Part shown: one piece after another, positions 40,651 to 51,344 of the stretch
How the letters are laid out: every line of letters starts with the position of its first letter
Position numbering within the stretch: the stretch's first letter is position 1
Source of the DNA: Pseudoips prasinana
Lineage: Eukaryota > Arthropoda > Insecta > Lepidoptera > Nolidae
Length of the DNA stretch: 64,000 nt
NCBI GenBank assembly: GCA_951640165.1
Contig: OX621261.1
Span: 2,852,001 to 2,916,000 of the forward strand
Reading direction: 5' to 3'
Made by a program: the position numbers and the translations under genes
The notes under the pieces: generated by a model
Databases searched by the model: none
What the model saw: only the letters and a program-made list of their open reading frames with translations
Told to the model about the DNA's origin: nothing

Positions 40651-41787
40651 AACAGTAACACAAGGTGATGAGTGCAGTAAGACGGCTCGAACACGAATGA
40701 ATCATTGCTCGTTTTGACATCTCGGACCCCCTCACGGAAGTGAAAGAGACGGTGTCGGGGCTACATTGCCCCCCTCCCCACCGAGGCGACATGAGCCTTA
40801 AATAATCTTAATGGGGGGTACCTGTCTGGCGGTGGTGGTGTCCACTGGAATTGCTGAGGGTGATAGTAACTCCCTCCCTTCACGCACCGGGCGAGACCGA
40901 CCAGCGACCGGTGTGACTCGAGGAGGTCCCCAGGTTGCAGCTCCCGACACATTTCTCCTGCCGTCCGACCTTTAAATAGGTTTATTTAACGATAGCAAGC
41001 TGAGTGATAGGGTCGAGAGGTATCGGCGCAGCTGTGCCTAATGAGAACAACAACAACAAAAAATATGTAGCTGCAATACATATTATGTAAAAGCATAGAC
41101 GTCCGAACACCGCGGTGCCGACCGGGGACTGACCCTGAGTTCATGCCACATGTTTTTATATGAGGCGCACGCGCTGTACCGTGCGCGCCTTACCCGCGTT
41201 ACAACAAAATTATTTTGGATATACCTGTCTTCGATAAATTATTAAATATGATCTCCTTTAACGCATACCTCTTGTAGTATAAGAAATGTAGATGTAAGTA
41301 GGCTAAGTTTATTCCGAGATATACATTCGTACCATACAGTTATTTGAAAGTTTTACTCTGGGTTTTACAGATACAGAACTCCCTGCCTTACAAATATATT
41401 AGTTGTTCCGGGAGGTACCGACCGCAGGCACCACGTGTTTGAATATTAAAATCATCCATGACTCGAGTTAATTTTTATTTGATTGATTACGATAGTTTTA
41501 TGAGTAGAGGTGTGCTGACAGAAAAAACATCCAGACTCAGAACAACTATTTATGGGTCACACAAATAGTTATTCTGCGCGGGAATAGACGGCGGGACATG
41601 AAGTCTCGAGACAGCTGCCTTAACCGCTGCACGTTTTGCAAGTTCATGTTCTAGAAATTGTTGTTTCGTTGGCAAATTGGGATCTAAGTGTCGCCCACCT
41701 CACTATAAGGTTAGCGTCAGAATGGCTGTTTGCCTATGACAGGCGGCTCTGAAAGTATATTAAAGAATTGCTACCCAATTGCTTATA
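40651..41787. other. Intergenic, old repeats, no gene recognised
   Basis: It has GC-rich patches at 40680-41050 (CCCCTCCCCACCGAGGCGAC, GGGCGAGACCGACCAGCGAC), 41095-41210 and a tRNA-SINE-like piece near 41580-41640 (CGGCGGGACATGAAGTCTCG). No extended frame or clear ends are seen. Confidence 0.4.
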
Positions 41788-42196
41788 CAACATGTAACGT
41801 AATTAGCGCACACCCTCAAACACCCCAATTAGAATATTATGTTCTAATCATAATACTTACATACCTACACTGAATTTTTAATTTAACATGTATATGCATT
41901 GTTATTTACTAAATTAGTTTCTTGGAATAAAGTTTATTTTTCTTTATTTTGTATTGAATGATGGAATTTGTATGAATACAAATAAAACTGCGATTTTAAA
42001 ACCTTATTACTTTGACTTACGGCCCATTTCATTTCATTCATTTGTTTTGACTTATCAAGGTTATTATGACAATAATTTCCGTAGTTTTATTTATTGTGGA
42101 ATAAAAATTACCTATATTAAAAATGATATAAATCGATTGTGTAAACGATTCTGAACAAACTATTTTCAGGATGTGCGTTAATTAAGTTACATGTTG
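41788..42196. mobile_element. MITE with CAACATGTAACGTAATTA termini, copy 2
   Basis: The left end CAACATGTAACGTAATTAG is mirrored by TTAATTAAGTTACATGTTG with few mismatches over 28 bp. TA flanks both ends (41786-41787 and 42197-42198), as in Tc1/mariner-type elements. Copy 1 is at 21392-21785. Confidence 0.75.
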
Positions 42197-42534
42197 TATT
42201 TGCTTCATATCTTTAATAATTGCTACATACGATACATTCAGAGATATATGAGAAATTTTTTGACCAGCCATTCTGACGTCAGGGTGGATGGTTGTCTCCG
42301 TGTTCAGTGTGAAATACCTACGCAAAATTTCTAAGTTTGTTGCATCAATAATGGCTTCATTCACCAATTTAAGTTGGAGCTTCGTACGTTCATTAGGTTA
42401 AAAAATATAGCTTTTATTAATATGGTTGGTGGGTAGGGACCCCGGTGATTCATCAACGCTTACCTTCTCTGTCTCTCAGTGTTCCTCCCTCTTCCTGACC
42501 AGATTCGGTATAAAATAAATAAAATAAAAAAGGT

Positions 42535-42770
42535 AATTTATTCACGTAGACTTTAAAAAGGCGCTTGTAAATAGTCAGAAAATGTTTGTAGTAATATAGT
42601 TGTATACATTATTATTTCTAGTAACATAGATATTTAGGTACATATTGTAAGTTATTTTATTATAGCAATGATATTTAGCTAGCTCCTATCAAGTTATTGT
42701 CAAGAGATTATGTTTAATGATCTGGTTTAAGTCTAATATTTTTACTACATATTACGGGGCACGGCTAGTA
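42535..42770 (-). repeat. LINE 3'-UTR-like repeat
   Basis: AGTAACATAGATATTTAGGT and GGCGCTTGTAAATAGTCAGA match, in reverse, 22440-22640 and 52775-52880 (ACCTAAATATCTATATG). The parent element is not identified. 42200-42535 and 42770-43190 show nothing coding. Confidence 0.4.
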
Positions 42771-43199
42771 AAACATAAATAAATATGTAGAATTACTTTA
42801 TTTAATAAATTTCATTATTATCGATAGATTTCTTGATTGTTATTTATCACCAGTCTTTCAGTCTCCATGTATCTGAAAAAGGCATCTTAATTAGAATACA
42901 TAAGGTACATTTTTGTTGGACTTGGAGAGAAAGCTGCTGAATTCGTGACTAAAGCGTTACGATAAGTGTGATCGGGCTAGGCGAATGGAGTTTGAGGATA
43001 TACAGGTTGGCCGAGGAGTTGAAACGCAAAATTTAGACACTCGAATCACCCCCATGTATGTTAGCCAGCCTGTATAAGTTACTGAAGATAGGAAGAGAGT
43101 GGAGTTTCGTATATTAGCTGAAGGAGGAGGAGAGAAGTGCGAGCACACATTTTTTCTCTTTCTCTCATAACCAGTTACGTTAGAAGTTTTACTTCAGTC

Positions 43200-43640
43200 G
43201 TGTCACACTGTTTTTTTTGCGGTTCTTATTCCTCTTCTAGTTTCTTACTTCTACGCCTATGGTATCTATCTAATATGCTAGTGGCTGTGGTTTCCGCACT
43301 TAGTCCCGATGTGGACCATTGGACGTGAGCCATGGCAGCCTTCATTCCATCCAGCCCACCTCCCTCCAGAAGCATATCAGGTCTCCTAAACTTCTCAGGG
43401 CTTCCGTAATAGTTCCCGGTGATCCCAGGGTTTCCTTCCAGACTTTTGTGATGCCTGTGCACTCGAGTAGCACGTGCGCGACCGTTTATTCAGCGTCCAT
43501 GCACGCTCTGCACAGAGGGCTGTCAGTTATGCCGATAGTGTGGAAGTGTTTGTTGAGTGAGCAGTGTCCGGTGATGGTCCCCACCACGACACGCAGGCTT
43601 TGCCTGTTTAGCCGTAGCAGTCGCCTCGTTAGCTAACTAT
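43200..43640 (-). pseudogene. LINE fragment, region after RNase H
   Basis: On the - strand VVVGTITGHCSLN, HFHTIGITDSPLCRACMDAE and ECTGITKVWKETLGSPG-like stretches appear with frameshifts. It is the same family as 45215-45545. Confidence 0.6.
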
Positions 43641-43768
43641 CCGGCATCTGCCCTAAGGTGCTTATTTAAAATTGGTACAATAAGAAGAATCCGTTCGTCT
43701 CTCCCGATCACACTTTTCGCCAGTTTACTCCACAAGTCAGGCGTGCGTACTTAACACGAGGAATGAAA

Positions 43769-44048
43769 AACCGGCCAAGTGCGAGTCGGACTCGCGCACG
43801 AAGGGTTCCGTACCATTATCTACAAAAACAAGCCAAAAATTCACATTTGTTATATGGGAGCCCAGTTAAATATTTAGGGATTTTAGTATTTGTTATAGAA
43901 AGTTACAGAAATACATCATCTGTGAAAATTTCAACTGTCTAACTATCACGGTTCATGAGATACAGCCTGGTGACAGACGGACAGACTTGACAGACAGCAA
44001 AGTCTTAGTAATAGGGTCAGCTTTTTAGGGTTCCAGAATCCTAAAAAA
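43769..44048 (-). mobile_element. GGCCGG-type repeat, short form, copy
   Basis: AACCGGCCAAGTGCGAGTCG through GGGTTCCAGAATCCTAAAAA, collinear with 23511-23806. It ends 36 bp from the RNASEH2C stop codon. Confidence 0.7.
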
Positions 44049-44084
44049 GGGTAACCACTACCCATATGATAAGTAATTACGTCA

Positions 44085-44207
44085 TCAGCAGCCCAAACTC
44101 ACCGCCTCACTGATATCTACCCAGTCCATGGCCCGGACTATGTTGTCATTTTTGGAAGGCTTCTTATCCCAGTTCCAATAAGTGTAGTCTTTGAAGCCCC
44201 CTGCCAC
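44085..44207 (-). CDS. RNASEH2C: RNASEH2C exon 3 (terminal if the stop is used)
   Basis: The acceptor ATTATTTCCAG precedes 44207. It encodes VAGGFKDYTYWNWDKKPSKN, DNIVRAMDWVDISEAVSLGC and TGA at 44087-44085. The end aligns by eye with the family's C-terminal W..L..A.H segment, so the stop is plausible. Alternative: splicing at GTGAGT after EA (44103). Confidence 0.8.
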   Translation of the reverse strand: MAGGFKDYTYWNWDKKPSKNDNIVRAMDWVDISEAVSLGC

Positions 44208-47200
44208 CTGGAAATAATAAGTATCTGGTAATATGAACACATATAACACATAAGACATGATTGAATTTTTGCCTGACACCCTCTGCAATTCAGATGGGCA
44301 GCAAACAAGTACATTAAAGTAATGCTCAACTCAAAACTCAAATATTTTATTCACTTAAATATGGGTTATAAAAGATCTTAAAAATATTACAGTGTACGCT
44401 CCATAATAGCCTTTCGCTCCATATTAGCCTTTCGGCGCGCAAATATTGACAATTATTGTATTTACCAATTTTATAACTAATCAAATTTAATAAATTAATT
44501 AATTTGCCCATTTTATTAATATACTTATATAATTACATATTAATTTGTTTACATTTTATATGATATAATTATCGATTCCTACTTAATAATGTCATCTTAA
44601 TCATAACTTATCATTTAAATATTCATCAACTGTATAGTAGGCTTTATTAATCAAAAATTCATATAGATTTCTCTTAAATATTCTTGAGTCTTGGATACCT
44701 TTTATATTTCTTGGAATCTTATTATAAAATGTAGTAATGGTCAGAGAATAATGACTGTTTTAAAAACTACCACCAAATTAAGGTTCTTCCAATGGGTCGA
44801 TTCAAAAAAACTTTACGCAATTGGTTAATTGAGAATTCCTTCTATACTGTCAAGGAATTCCTGCAGGCCAAATAATTGTCTTCACAAATTTGCATGTCAT
44901 TATTATATGATTAGATATGTTTAGCTACTTTTGTGCTACCAATGTAAGACCTTTTAAAACCATATTTGGTTTAAATCTTTGACTTTGACTTACTAATGAA
45001 TAAATGCAATAGAAATCTGAGCTCTGGAAAGTACATATTTTATGTGTGGTGTGATTTTGAGAGACAGAATACTAAATACTGATGTAAGAGAGTTTTGTGT
45101 CTGTGTAAATGGTACAACCAGAATGGGAAGACCTCTTGAAACAGTATCTGACTAAATAGGAGATGTTCTCAAGGAAGGCTCGGTCAGAAGTACCCTAGTT
45201 AGTTAGTTAGTTGGGCGATAGGTTTCCGCACTTAGCCTCCTAATTGGGTCATTGTGCGTGATACTTGTTTGGCTACTCGAACCATCTTAGTTCCATCCAG
45301 AAGTCCAGGAGACCACGAAAGCCTGGCCTGAGGGCCTCCTGCAGTGTCTTCGGATCATTCAGGAACTTTGCCCATTGGTAAGCAACACTCTTGCAGTGTA
45401 GCAGTATGTGTGCTGGTGCTTCTTCATTTTCAATGCACCCTCTGCACAGGGGACCGTCTGTGACGCCAATCTTGAAGAGGTGTTGGTTTAGTGTGCAGTG
45501 TCCGGTAATTGTGCCTATCACCATGCTAAGATCCTTCCTAGTAGTAGTGTAATAGATTACGCGATAAGCGTTTGTTCAGAGATGGTAGAAATTCTTTTGT
45601 CTGTCCAGAAGTACCCTAAGCCAACAAGCATGTATGAAGAATGCAATGAATGTAAACAAGGCAATAGATGTGTGCAATGATCGTGACAAATGGAAATCCA
45701 TCGTCTCTGCCTACCCCTCTGGGAAACAGGTGTGAGTCTATGTATGTATGTATCTCATCTTTATTATTAGCAAGAGAGTTTAAAGAGTTACCTGAAATCT
45801 TCTCTCAGCATTTTCAGCTAGTGGTCTCTTAGCTTCTGTGATTACAACAGCCCTGTAGTCTTTGGGTAAGCTCATTTTTGTGCCATCAAGAGGGTGTCCT
45901 CGGAATGACGCAGATAAATCTGAAATAAGGGAGAGTAATAAAGTATTACAGTTAATTAATAATAATAATAATATGTAGGGACAATGTCACACAGATCATC
46001 CTAGCCCCAAACTAAGCAAAGCTTGTACTATGGGTACCAGGCGACGATATACATACTTATATAGATAGATAAATACTTAAATACATAGAAAACATCCATG
46101 ACTCAGAAACAAATATTCGTGCTCATCACACAAATATTTGCACTTACCGGGATTCGAACCCAGGACCACCAGCTTCGTAGGCAGAAGCACTACCAACTAG
46201 GCTATGGTGACCGTCAGTTCCATGCTTGTCAGTCAATCACTCATTTATATGGACAGTAGTAATACTAGTGTCAGATGTATTCAAAATTCAAAAAGTCATT
46301 TATTCAGTTAAAATATTACATTTGTAAGTGTGGAATGATCAATTTTTTTTTCACCCTACCGTGCAGTGCAGTGCATGACGTGGCAGCTACTGAGAAACAC
46401 TGCCAGAAAACTGAGTAAGAATCCTTTTTCAAAATATTTATTTCTTACATAGTATTTAAATGTGTTAATTTAGAGTGACTCAATCCCAAGCTGATTTGTC
46501 ACTTAAATAATCAGAAGTTTTGTAGTAAGCCCTGCTACACAATTTGGCTTTTATAATTCTTTTAAACTTATTTGTAGACAATTCTCTAATATCATTGGGA
46601 AGTTTGTTATAGAATCTTATACATTGCCCCATAAAAGAGTTACTTACTTTGTGGAGACGGGTGGTATGTAACACAAAGTTATGCTTATATCTAGTATCAA
46701 GTAGTATTCAAGCCACCACTCATAGCCAGATGCTCTCATCGATCCGTAAGTGATTGGCGAGGTCAAGCAACTAGGCTCGCGGTCAGTCCTCTTTATTATT
46801 ATAAGTAACTCTTTTATGGGGCAATGTTTAAGATTCTATAACAAACTTCCCAATGATAATAGAGAATTGTCTACGAATAAGTTTAAAAGAATTATTAAAG
46901 CCAAATTGTGTAGCAGGGCATATTACAAAATTTCTGATTATTTAAGTGATAAAAGGGCTTGGGATTGAGTTGTTCTGAGCCAACACACATGATTGTAAGT
47001 AATCTTAAGTATATTTAATTTTTAAAAAAGGATTCCTACTGAGTTTTCTGGCAGTGTTTCTCAGTAGCTGCCACGTCATGCACTCCACGGTAAGGTAAAA
47101 AAAATATGACGATTCCACATAAATGTAAAATTTTTATCGAATAAATGAATTTGAATCTTGAATCTTAATCCTAGTCCATAGATGGGTGACCGCCGAAGTG

Positions 47201-48306
47201 GTTTAATTTCTGAGCATCTCCGTGCTTCGGAGGGCACATTAAGCTGTCGGTCCCGGTTGTAGCCATTAGGCAACAGTCATTAAGCCATGTCAGGCTTAAT
47301 GGGCGGTTTGAATAACTCTGACACTGGGGTAACCGGGTTGGATCTCATATAGAGTCGCCTGAATTTGAGTTAAGTGTGTATATGGGGGGGTTAAGGGGGT
47401 TCGTACTAAGTGATAAAACACATTTTTTTCTGCTTCCTAGCAATTTCAATACCTAAAGCGTTGTAAACAAGGTAAAAACATTGCTTTGGTGTTTAGAAGT
47501 TATATTTATTTTTACAACGCCTTTATACAATTTTCTGAAAAATATCGAAAACTTAATTGTTCATTGTCACTATCATGATATTTTTGAAATAATTTGGGTT
47601 AGGTTAGGTTAGAACGGTGACCATTTAGCGGCCGCCGAGCGCTAGAAAAACATTAACGGTGGATATCTCCATAACCATGGGGTTCCGCGGGGTGGGGATG
47701 GTACAGGAGGGTAGCCCACTCCCCCCTCCACCCCTCCCCCCTCAATTCACTTACGTTTGAAGGCGACTTGATTTGAGATATTAACCGGGTAACCACTTCC
47801 CACACGATAAGTAAGTAGGCCTCTGACACGGCTTATAGACTGATAAATGATCAGCTGATAATGCTTAATGTGTCCTCAATACTTTAATAAGAAATAAAGT
47901 GTCCTCGTAGCCGAATTTCAGCCACAGCGGCCAGTCTCTATGGAGGCCAGCGATCTGCGCGGGTCATTCTCACTCTCTATCTCTCTCTTCAGTCTGACCT
48001 GCATCAAAGTAAAACTAGAATAAACATAACCTTTAATTCGATCGATCGATCGAATAATTTAGGAACAAAACTGGTAGTGGTAGGGCGGCTGTATAATCCT
48101 TGCCGAGTTAGATACTTCAAAAAATTACAATGAAAATTATTAGTGATATATTTACCTCCATTTTCTTCTTTGATGTACGTTTCGAAATATTTGTTTACAT
48201 TAGCGGGGCCATCGTCTTCGATTCTGCACGGTATGTAATGTGTATTTTGCTCAAATATCTCTTTGTTTTCAGTGTATTTCAAATTATTTTCCACTGTTAT
48301 AGACAT
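44085..48306 (-). CDS. RNASEH2C: Ribonuclease H2 subunit C, three exons
   Basis: Joined - strand exons 48306-48156, 45919-45792 and 44207-44085 give 133 residues from ATG to TGA. RNase H2 removes ribonucleotides and RNA-DNA hybrids in the nucleus. Subunit C pairs with B as a scaffold for catalytic subunit A. Recognisable blocks are IPCRIEDDGPANVNKYFETY (exon 1), SASFRGHPLDGTKMSLPKDY then RAVVITEAKRP (exon 2), and GGFKDYTYWNWDKKPS then IVRAMDWVDISEAV (exon 3). They match the order of the family: LPC..DGPA, SFRGR.L.G, G.V.., F..W..., W..L..A. It is shorter than the human 164-aa protein, mainly between blocks two and three. The 3' end is uncertain: GCG|GTGAGT at 44103 could be a donor to a further exon. 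Confidence 0.85.
44575..44757 (-). pseudogene. LINE C-terminal end, reverse copy
   Basis: The - strand reads HYYSLTITTFYNKIPRNIKG, NLYEFLINKAYYTVDEYLN and a stop. It is in RNASEH2C intron 2 and faces away from the next LINE end. Confidence 0.65.
44758..44990 (+). pseudogene. LINE C-terminal end, forward copy
   Basis: The + strand reads KVLPMGRFKKTLRNWLIENS, FYTVKEFLQAK and a stop at about 44872; the 3' tail is TTTGACTTTGAC. Its truncated 5' end meets that of the preceding reverse copy. Confidence 0.65.
45010..45200 (+). pseudogene. RTE-like LINE fragment
   Basis: It is a degenerate relative of 380-660: GTGTGGTGTGATTTTGAGAG, ACTGATGTAAGAGAG, ATAGGAGATGTTCTCAAGGA. It has internal deletions. 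Confidence 0.6.
45215..45545 (-). pseudogene. LINE fragment, region after RNase H
   Basis: The - strand reads MVIGTITGHCTLNQHLFKIG, VTDGPLCRGCIENEEAPAHI and LLHCKSVAYQWAKFLNDPKT. GHC..L..H....G....P.CR.C.....E...H.L..C is typical of I/R1-type LINEs after the RNase H domain. It is inserted in the RTE-like remnant (45010-45200 and 45588-45745 flank it). Confidence 0.7.
45588..45745 (+). pseudogene. RTE-like LINE fragment, distal part
   Basis: CCAGAAGTACCCTAAGCCAA, AAGCATGTATGAAGAATGCA and TCTCTGCCTACCCCTCTGGG match 650-775. It is probably one element with 45010-45200, split by the LINE at 45215-45545. Confidence 0.6.
45792..45919 (-). CDS. RNASEH2C: RNASEH2C exon 2
   Basis: The acceptor TTATTTCAG precedes 45919 and the donor CAG|GTAACT follows 45792. 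Two bases complete an Asp codon, then 42 codons: LSASFRGHPLDGTKMSLPKD, YRAVVITEAKRPLAENAERR, FQ. The phase is 0 at the donor. The FRGHPLDG segment is the most characteristic part of the family. Confidence 0.87.
45978..46213 (-). mobile_element. tRNA-derived SINE, family A, copy 4
   Basis: It is a full reverse copy, from GGACAATGTCACACAGATC to CTAGGCTATGGTGACCG. It is in RNASEH2C intron 1, near exon 2. Confidence 0.85.
46285..46705 (-). pseudogene. LINE C-terminal end and 3' UTR, reverse copy
   Basis: The - strand reads LHTTRLHKVSNSFMGQCIRF, YNKLPNDIRELSTNKFKRII, SDYLSDKSAWD and stop. The 3' UTR carries the CACTGCCAGAAAACTGAGT segment. It is truncated near 46705. Confidence 0.75.
46705..46797 (+). 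repeat. Interspersed repeat G, fragment
   Basis: CATAGCCAGATGCTCTCATC, GTAAGTGATTGGCGAGGTC and CTCGCGGTCAGTCC. It separates the two opposed LINE ends. Confidence 0.5.
46798..47160 (+). pseudogene. LINE C-terminal end and 3' UTR, forward copy
   Basis: The + strand reads NSFMGQCLRFYNKLPNDNRE, AYYKISDYLSDKRAWD and a stop at about 46966. The 3' UTR (TTTTCTGGCAGTGTTTCTC) and tail GAATTTGAATCTTGAATCTT match the reverse copy at 46285. Confidence 0.75.
47165..47340 (+). repeat. Interspersed repeat G, copy
   Basis: CCATAGATGGGTGACCGCCG, GCTTCGGAGGGCACATTAAG and CTGACACTGGGGTAACC. It is interrupted at its end by the TIR element at 47341, and the family resumes with ACTTCCCACACGATAAGTAA at 47791. Confidence 0.55.
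47341..47783. mobile_element. TIR element in repeat G
   Basis: GGGTTGGATCTCATATAGAG..TCGCC is an imperfect inverted match to GGCGACTTGATTTGAGATAT..TTAACCG. GGTAACC on both sides is a probable target duplication. The interior is C/G-run rich (47380-47400, 47720-47750). The ends are approximate. Confidence 0.5.
48156..48306 (-). CDS. RNASEH2C: RNASEH2C exon 1
   Basis: The ATG is at 48306, in the context CTCAATATGTC. It has 50 codons plus one base, and the donor G|GTAAAT is at 48155. It encodes MSITVENNLKYTENKEIF, HYIPCRIEDDGPANVNKYFE and TYIKEENG. The frame stays open into the intron for a further 50 codons, but this is not part of the protein. Confidence 0.85.
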
Positions 48307-49150
48307 ATTGAGTGGAATTTGTAAATTTTGTATATTTGTTTATGATTCCCGCCAATGGATGGTTTTATTACGACACAGTTGACAACACACTTGACACATG
48401 ATTCGGAGTGCCAATCCTAAGTTCTAAATTTCCTTGATATTTACAACTAAACACAACCTAAGTGTTAGTGCTCTGATTTCATTAGACCCAATAATTATAT
48501 CGCACTCTGTGGGCCATCAGCTTAAATCAAGTTTCTGATGTAAACTTAAAATTTACTTTAACTTTAATTTATATACTTTAATTATATATATTTTTAACAA
48601 CTAAAGGATGTAAATTTGGATTAGGTATTTATGTACTTAACAAAATAATATTATGGCAGTTTATATTTTCAAGGAGAGTGTTGAAATCATTACAATTAAA
48701 CGGACCCATCGCCGCGCCGCCGTTTAAATCATATCTGTGAATTCACAAGGCTGTTATTTTTAGCGATTTGCTATTATACAAAACATTTATTACAGAAAAA
48801 CATTTAGGTGTTCCATTTAATATCAGTACTTTTTACTTAGAGCCTTATACAAGCATTGCAAAAGGTCACTAATAATAGTATAGATACAAAAATTAATTAA
48901 TTAATAATGTTGGTTGTACGCTATATTGATTTATTAAGTTTTTAAAATCAAAATAGCTATTTATTTAGATTAAAGCTATTCTGTGACTTTAAGAAAGCGT
49001 TTTTGAGAAAGTGGGAGTGCTAAAAAACTAACATCCTTGTATGGTTTTCATACAAAGACATAGAAAAATGAATAGCTGAATTAGATAAAAATAGCGAGTT
49101 CAGTTGCTAGTATCAATGGCATCAACAATTTTAATGCCATTGATACTAAT
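48307..49150. other. Upstream flank of RNASEH2C, no gene recognised
   Basis: It is AT-rich. 48310-48500 presumably holds the RNASEH2C promoter and 5' UTR, but no TATA box is convincing. A small inverted repeat (AGTATCAATGGCAT / ATGCCATTGATACT) is at about 49110-49150. Confidence 0.35.
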
Positions 49151-49164
49151 GCCTACCGTAACCT

Positions 49165-49406
49165 AACCTAACCGTAGCCTAGTTGGTAGTGCTCCTGCCT
49201 ACGAAGCTGGTGGTCCTGGGTTCGAATCCCGGTAAGTGCAAATATTTGTGTGATGAGCAGGAATATTTGTTTCTGAGTCATGGATGTTTTCTATGTATTT
49301 AAGTAGGTATTTATCTATCTATACAAGTATGTATATCGTCGCCTGGTACCCATAGTACAAGCTTTGCTTAGTTTGGGGCTAGGACGATCTGTGTGACATT
49401 GTCCCT
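49165..49406 (+). mobile_element. tRNA-derived SINE, family A, copy 5
   Basis: ACCGTAGCCTAGTTGGTAGT through GTGTGACATTGTCCC. It is preceded by a CCTAACCTAACC run. Confidence 0.85.
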
Positions 49407-49455
49407 ATATATATTAATTGCACCTAAAGTAAGCTAAAGTTGCAGTCAACAACAC

Positions 49456-49540
49456 AGTTGAGAATAAGAAGGTACGAATAGAACTTAACACAGGTACAGC
49501 TCCTGTGTTAAGTTCTATTCGTACCTTCTTATTCTCAACT
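49456..49540. repeat. Perfect 39-bp inverted repeat, 7-nt loop
   Basis: AGTTGAGAATAAGAAGGTAC..CACAGG (49456-49494) and its exact reverse complement (49502-49540) are separated by TACAGCT. It has no neighbouring copy in the window. Confidence 0.92.
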
Positions 49541-50810
49541 AAATGGAGAATTATTATTAACGAAATAACAGGGAAGTAAACGAAAAGATTAGGGTTCCCG
49601 TAAACGGGGAATTCGTTTTAATCTTGCCGCAACGCACTTGGTATAAGATTGAAAATATTTCTAATAAAATGGATGAATGGGAAATGCCGTATTTTTAGAT
49701 TAATTATTTATATTTTTAAGTAATTTAAAAACTAATGTAATTTATTGGTACCTAATTATTTGTAATTTAATTGCCATTACAAAAAATATCTCGAGAATAA
49801 TAAAAAAGTTATGATAATGGCAATGTCAAGCATGACTTGTCAAAACTGTTAGAATGCCCATTGCAATTCATGACGAAATTTTCGCAACTGTAACGATATA
49901 ATCTTATCAGAATGAAACAATACAATTATGCATTAATATTTAATAACATTTGACCGACATCAGTGACGTGTACACTCGTGTAGACTGGAAACAGCCCGTA
50001 AACAGATATAGCTCCGCCCTTGCTTCGTACCCGGTCGGTACATAATATTTATTCAGTTGTGAAAAAAAAGTAATTTTTACGTCATAGTAAATAATTTGGC
50101 TGTGTTCCTACGTTGGTGGTGTGTTTGTTGACTCACAACAGCATCTGAATTAGTGTTGGCAACAGGCTAGGACAGTGGCCTTGAGCAAACAGCTGTTTAA
50201 TTGTAAGTACCTGTGCTTGATTAAAAAATATTAAAAATAAAAAAAATCTAAGTGTCTATTCCAATTTTAAATTGATATTCTGCAATGAGACTTTTATGTA
50301 GATTCGTGTTTAAAATATAAAATTTGGCGCGGTTTTCGTTATCTCTTTGTATGAAGACCTTGAATGTATGAAAGGTGATTGTTTCATGTTTCGTCAAGAG
50401 GATTATTGTTGCCTAATCTTTAATGTTATATTAATAAACAATCACTTCTTTTTTATGTGTTGTCATAATATAACTACATCCTAACAAAAAGTACCCAAAT
50501 ACTGAATAAATATTGTTTATTCAAGCTGTAATAAAAATAAATAGTGGACATAACTTAAGGAGTGCTATCTATTAATGAAACAAAACAAATGAAAGAAAAC
50601 TAGTTATGTATTGTACTGAAATCTGCTAATATTTGTGGCTAAATGTCTTTTAAGAAATAAAATAAAATAAACATATTTTTGTATGGGCGTTTTTTTGTGA
50701 ATGCATGTTGATATGGGACCATTTATTCAGTTTAATGGACAAATGAGGTTCCTTGGTATTATATATTATATTTAAACAGTGTTAGGGTATTGATATAAAT
50801 TAAATTTATG
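49541..50810. other. Intergenic, no gene recognised
   Basis: AT-rich. 50100-50202 is less AT-rich and is followed by GTAAGTAC, so an untranslated exon of a neighbouring gene is possible but unsupported. Confidence 0.3.
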
Positions 50811-51252
50811 CAGTATAGGTAAATAAATATGTTGACAACACATTTGAAATAAATAATTTAACAGATAAACTAGCCTGTCCCTCAGATTTGTCATAATAAT
50901 AATATCATGGGACATTATTTACACACAGCCATCTCCCAAACTAAGCAGAGCTTGTACTATGGAAACCAGATAACTGATATACTATAGGTACTACTTTTCT
51001 TTTGTAAATACATACTTATTCAGTAAATTATACATAGAGTCAGGACAAACAGACATGTTCATGCACACAAATATCTGTCCTGTGTGGGAATCAAACCCAT
51101 AACCTCCAGCATGAAAAGCCAAAATTTGCCAACCATTGCAAACATTAAATATAAATTAGTGTTAATTAAATTTTAGCAATATAAATAAATATGTTGGCAA
51201 CACATTTAAAATAAATAATTTAACAGATAAATTCGCCTGTCCCTCAGTTTTT
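50811..51252. repeat. Direct repeat of about 78 bp around a SINE
   Basis: 50811-50888 and 51177-51252 share GTAAATAAATATGTTG.CAACA, AATAATTTAACAGATAAA and GCCTGTCCCTCAG. The family B SINE at 50905-51140 lies between them. Confidence 0.6.
50905..51140 (-). mobile_element. tRNA-derived SINE, family B, copy 3
   Basis: Reverse copy: AAACTAAGCAGAGCTTGTAC through GGACAAACAGACATGTTCAT to GAATCAAACCCATAACCTCC. Confidence 0.75.
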
Positions 51253-51344
51253 TAATACAGTTATTATTGGTTAATATTTTTATTCTATATTTAAATTATT
51301 CAGATCTCATTGGACCTGGACCTCTCATACTCACTTACCTATTG

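Noticed and set aside
47595..47612. TTAGG-like telomere repeat (GGTTAGGTTAGGTTAG), and CCTAACCTAACC at 49155
   Set aside because: Only two or three units each, in unrelated contexts; too short to call an interstitial telomere.
48004..48155. Continuation of the RNASEH2C exon 1 frame (KYITNNFHC...)
   Set aside because: It is past a good GTAAAT donor, and the family-specific sequence continues in the spliced exon 2 instead.
50100..50210. Possible untranslated first exon ending at GTAAGTAC
   Set aside because: No coding sequence, no partner acceptor and no promoter that can be supported from sequence alone.
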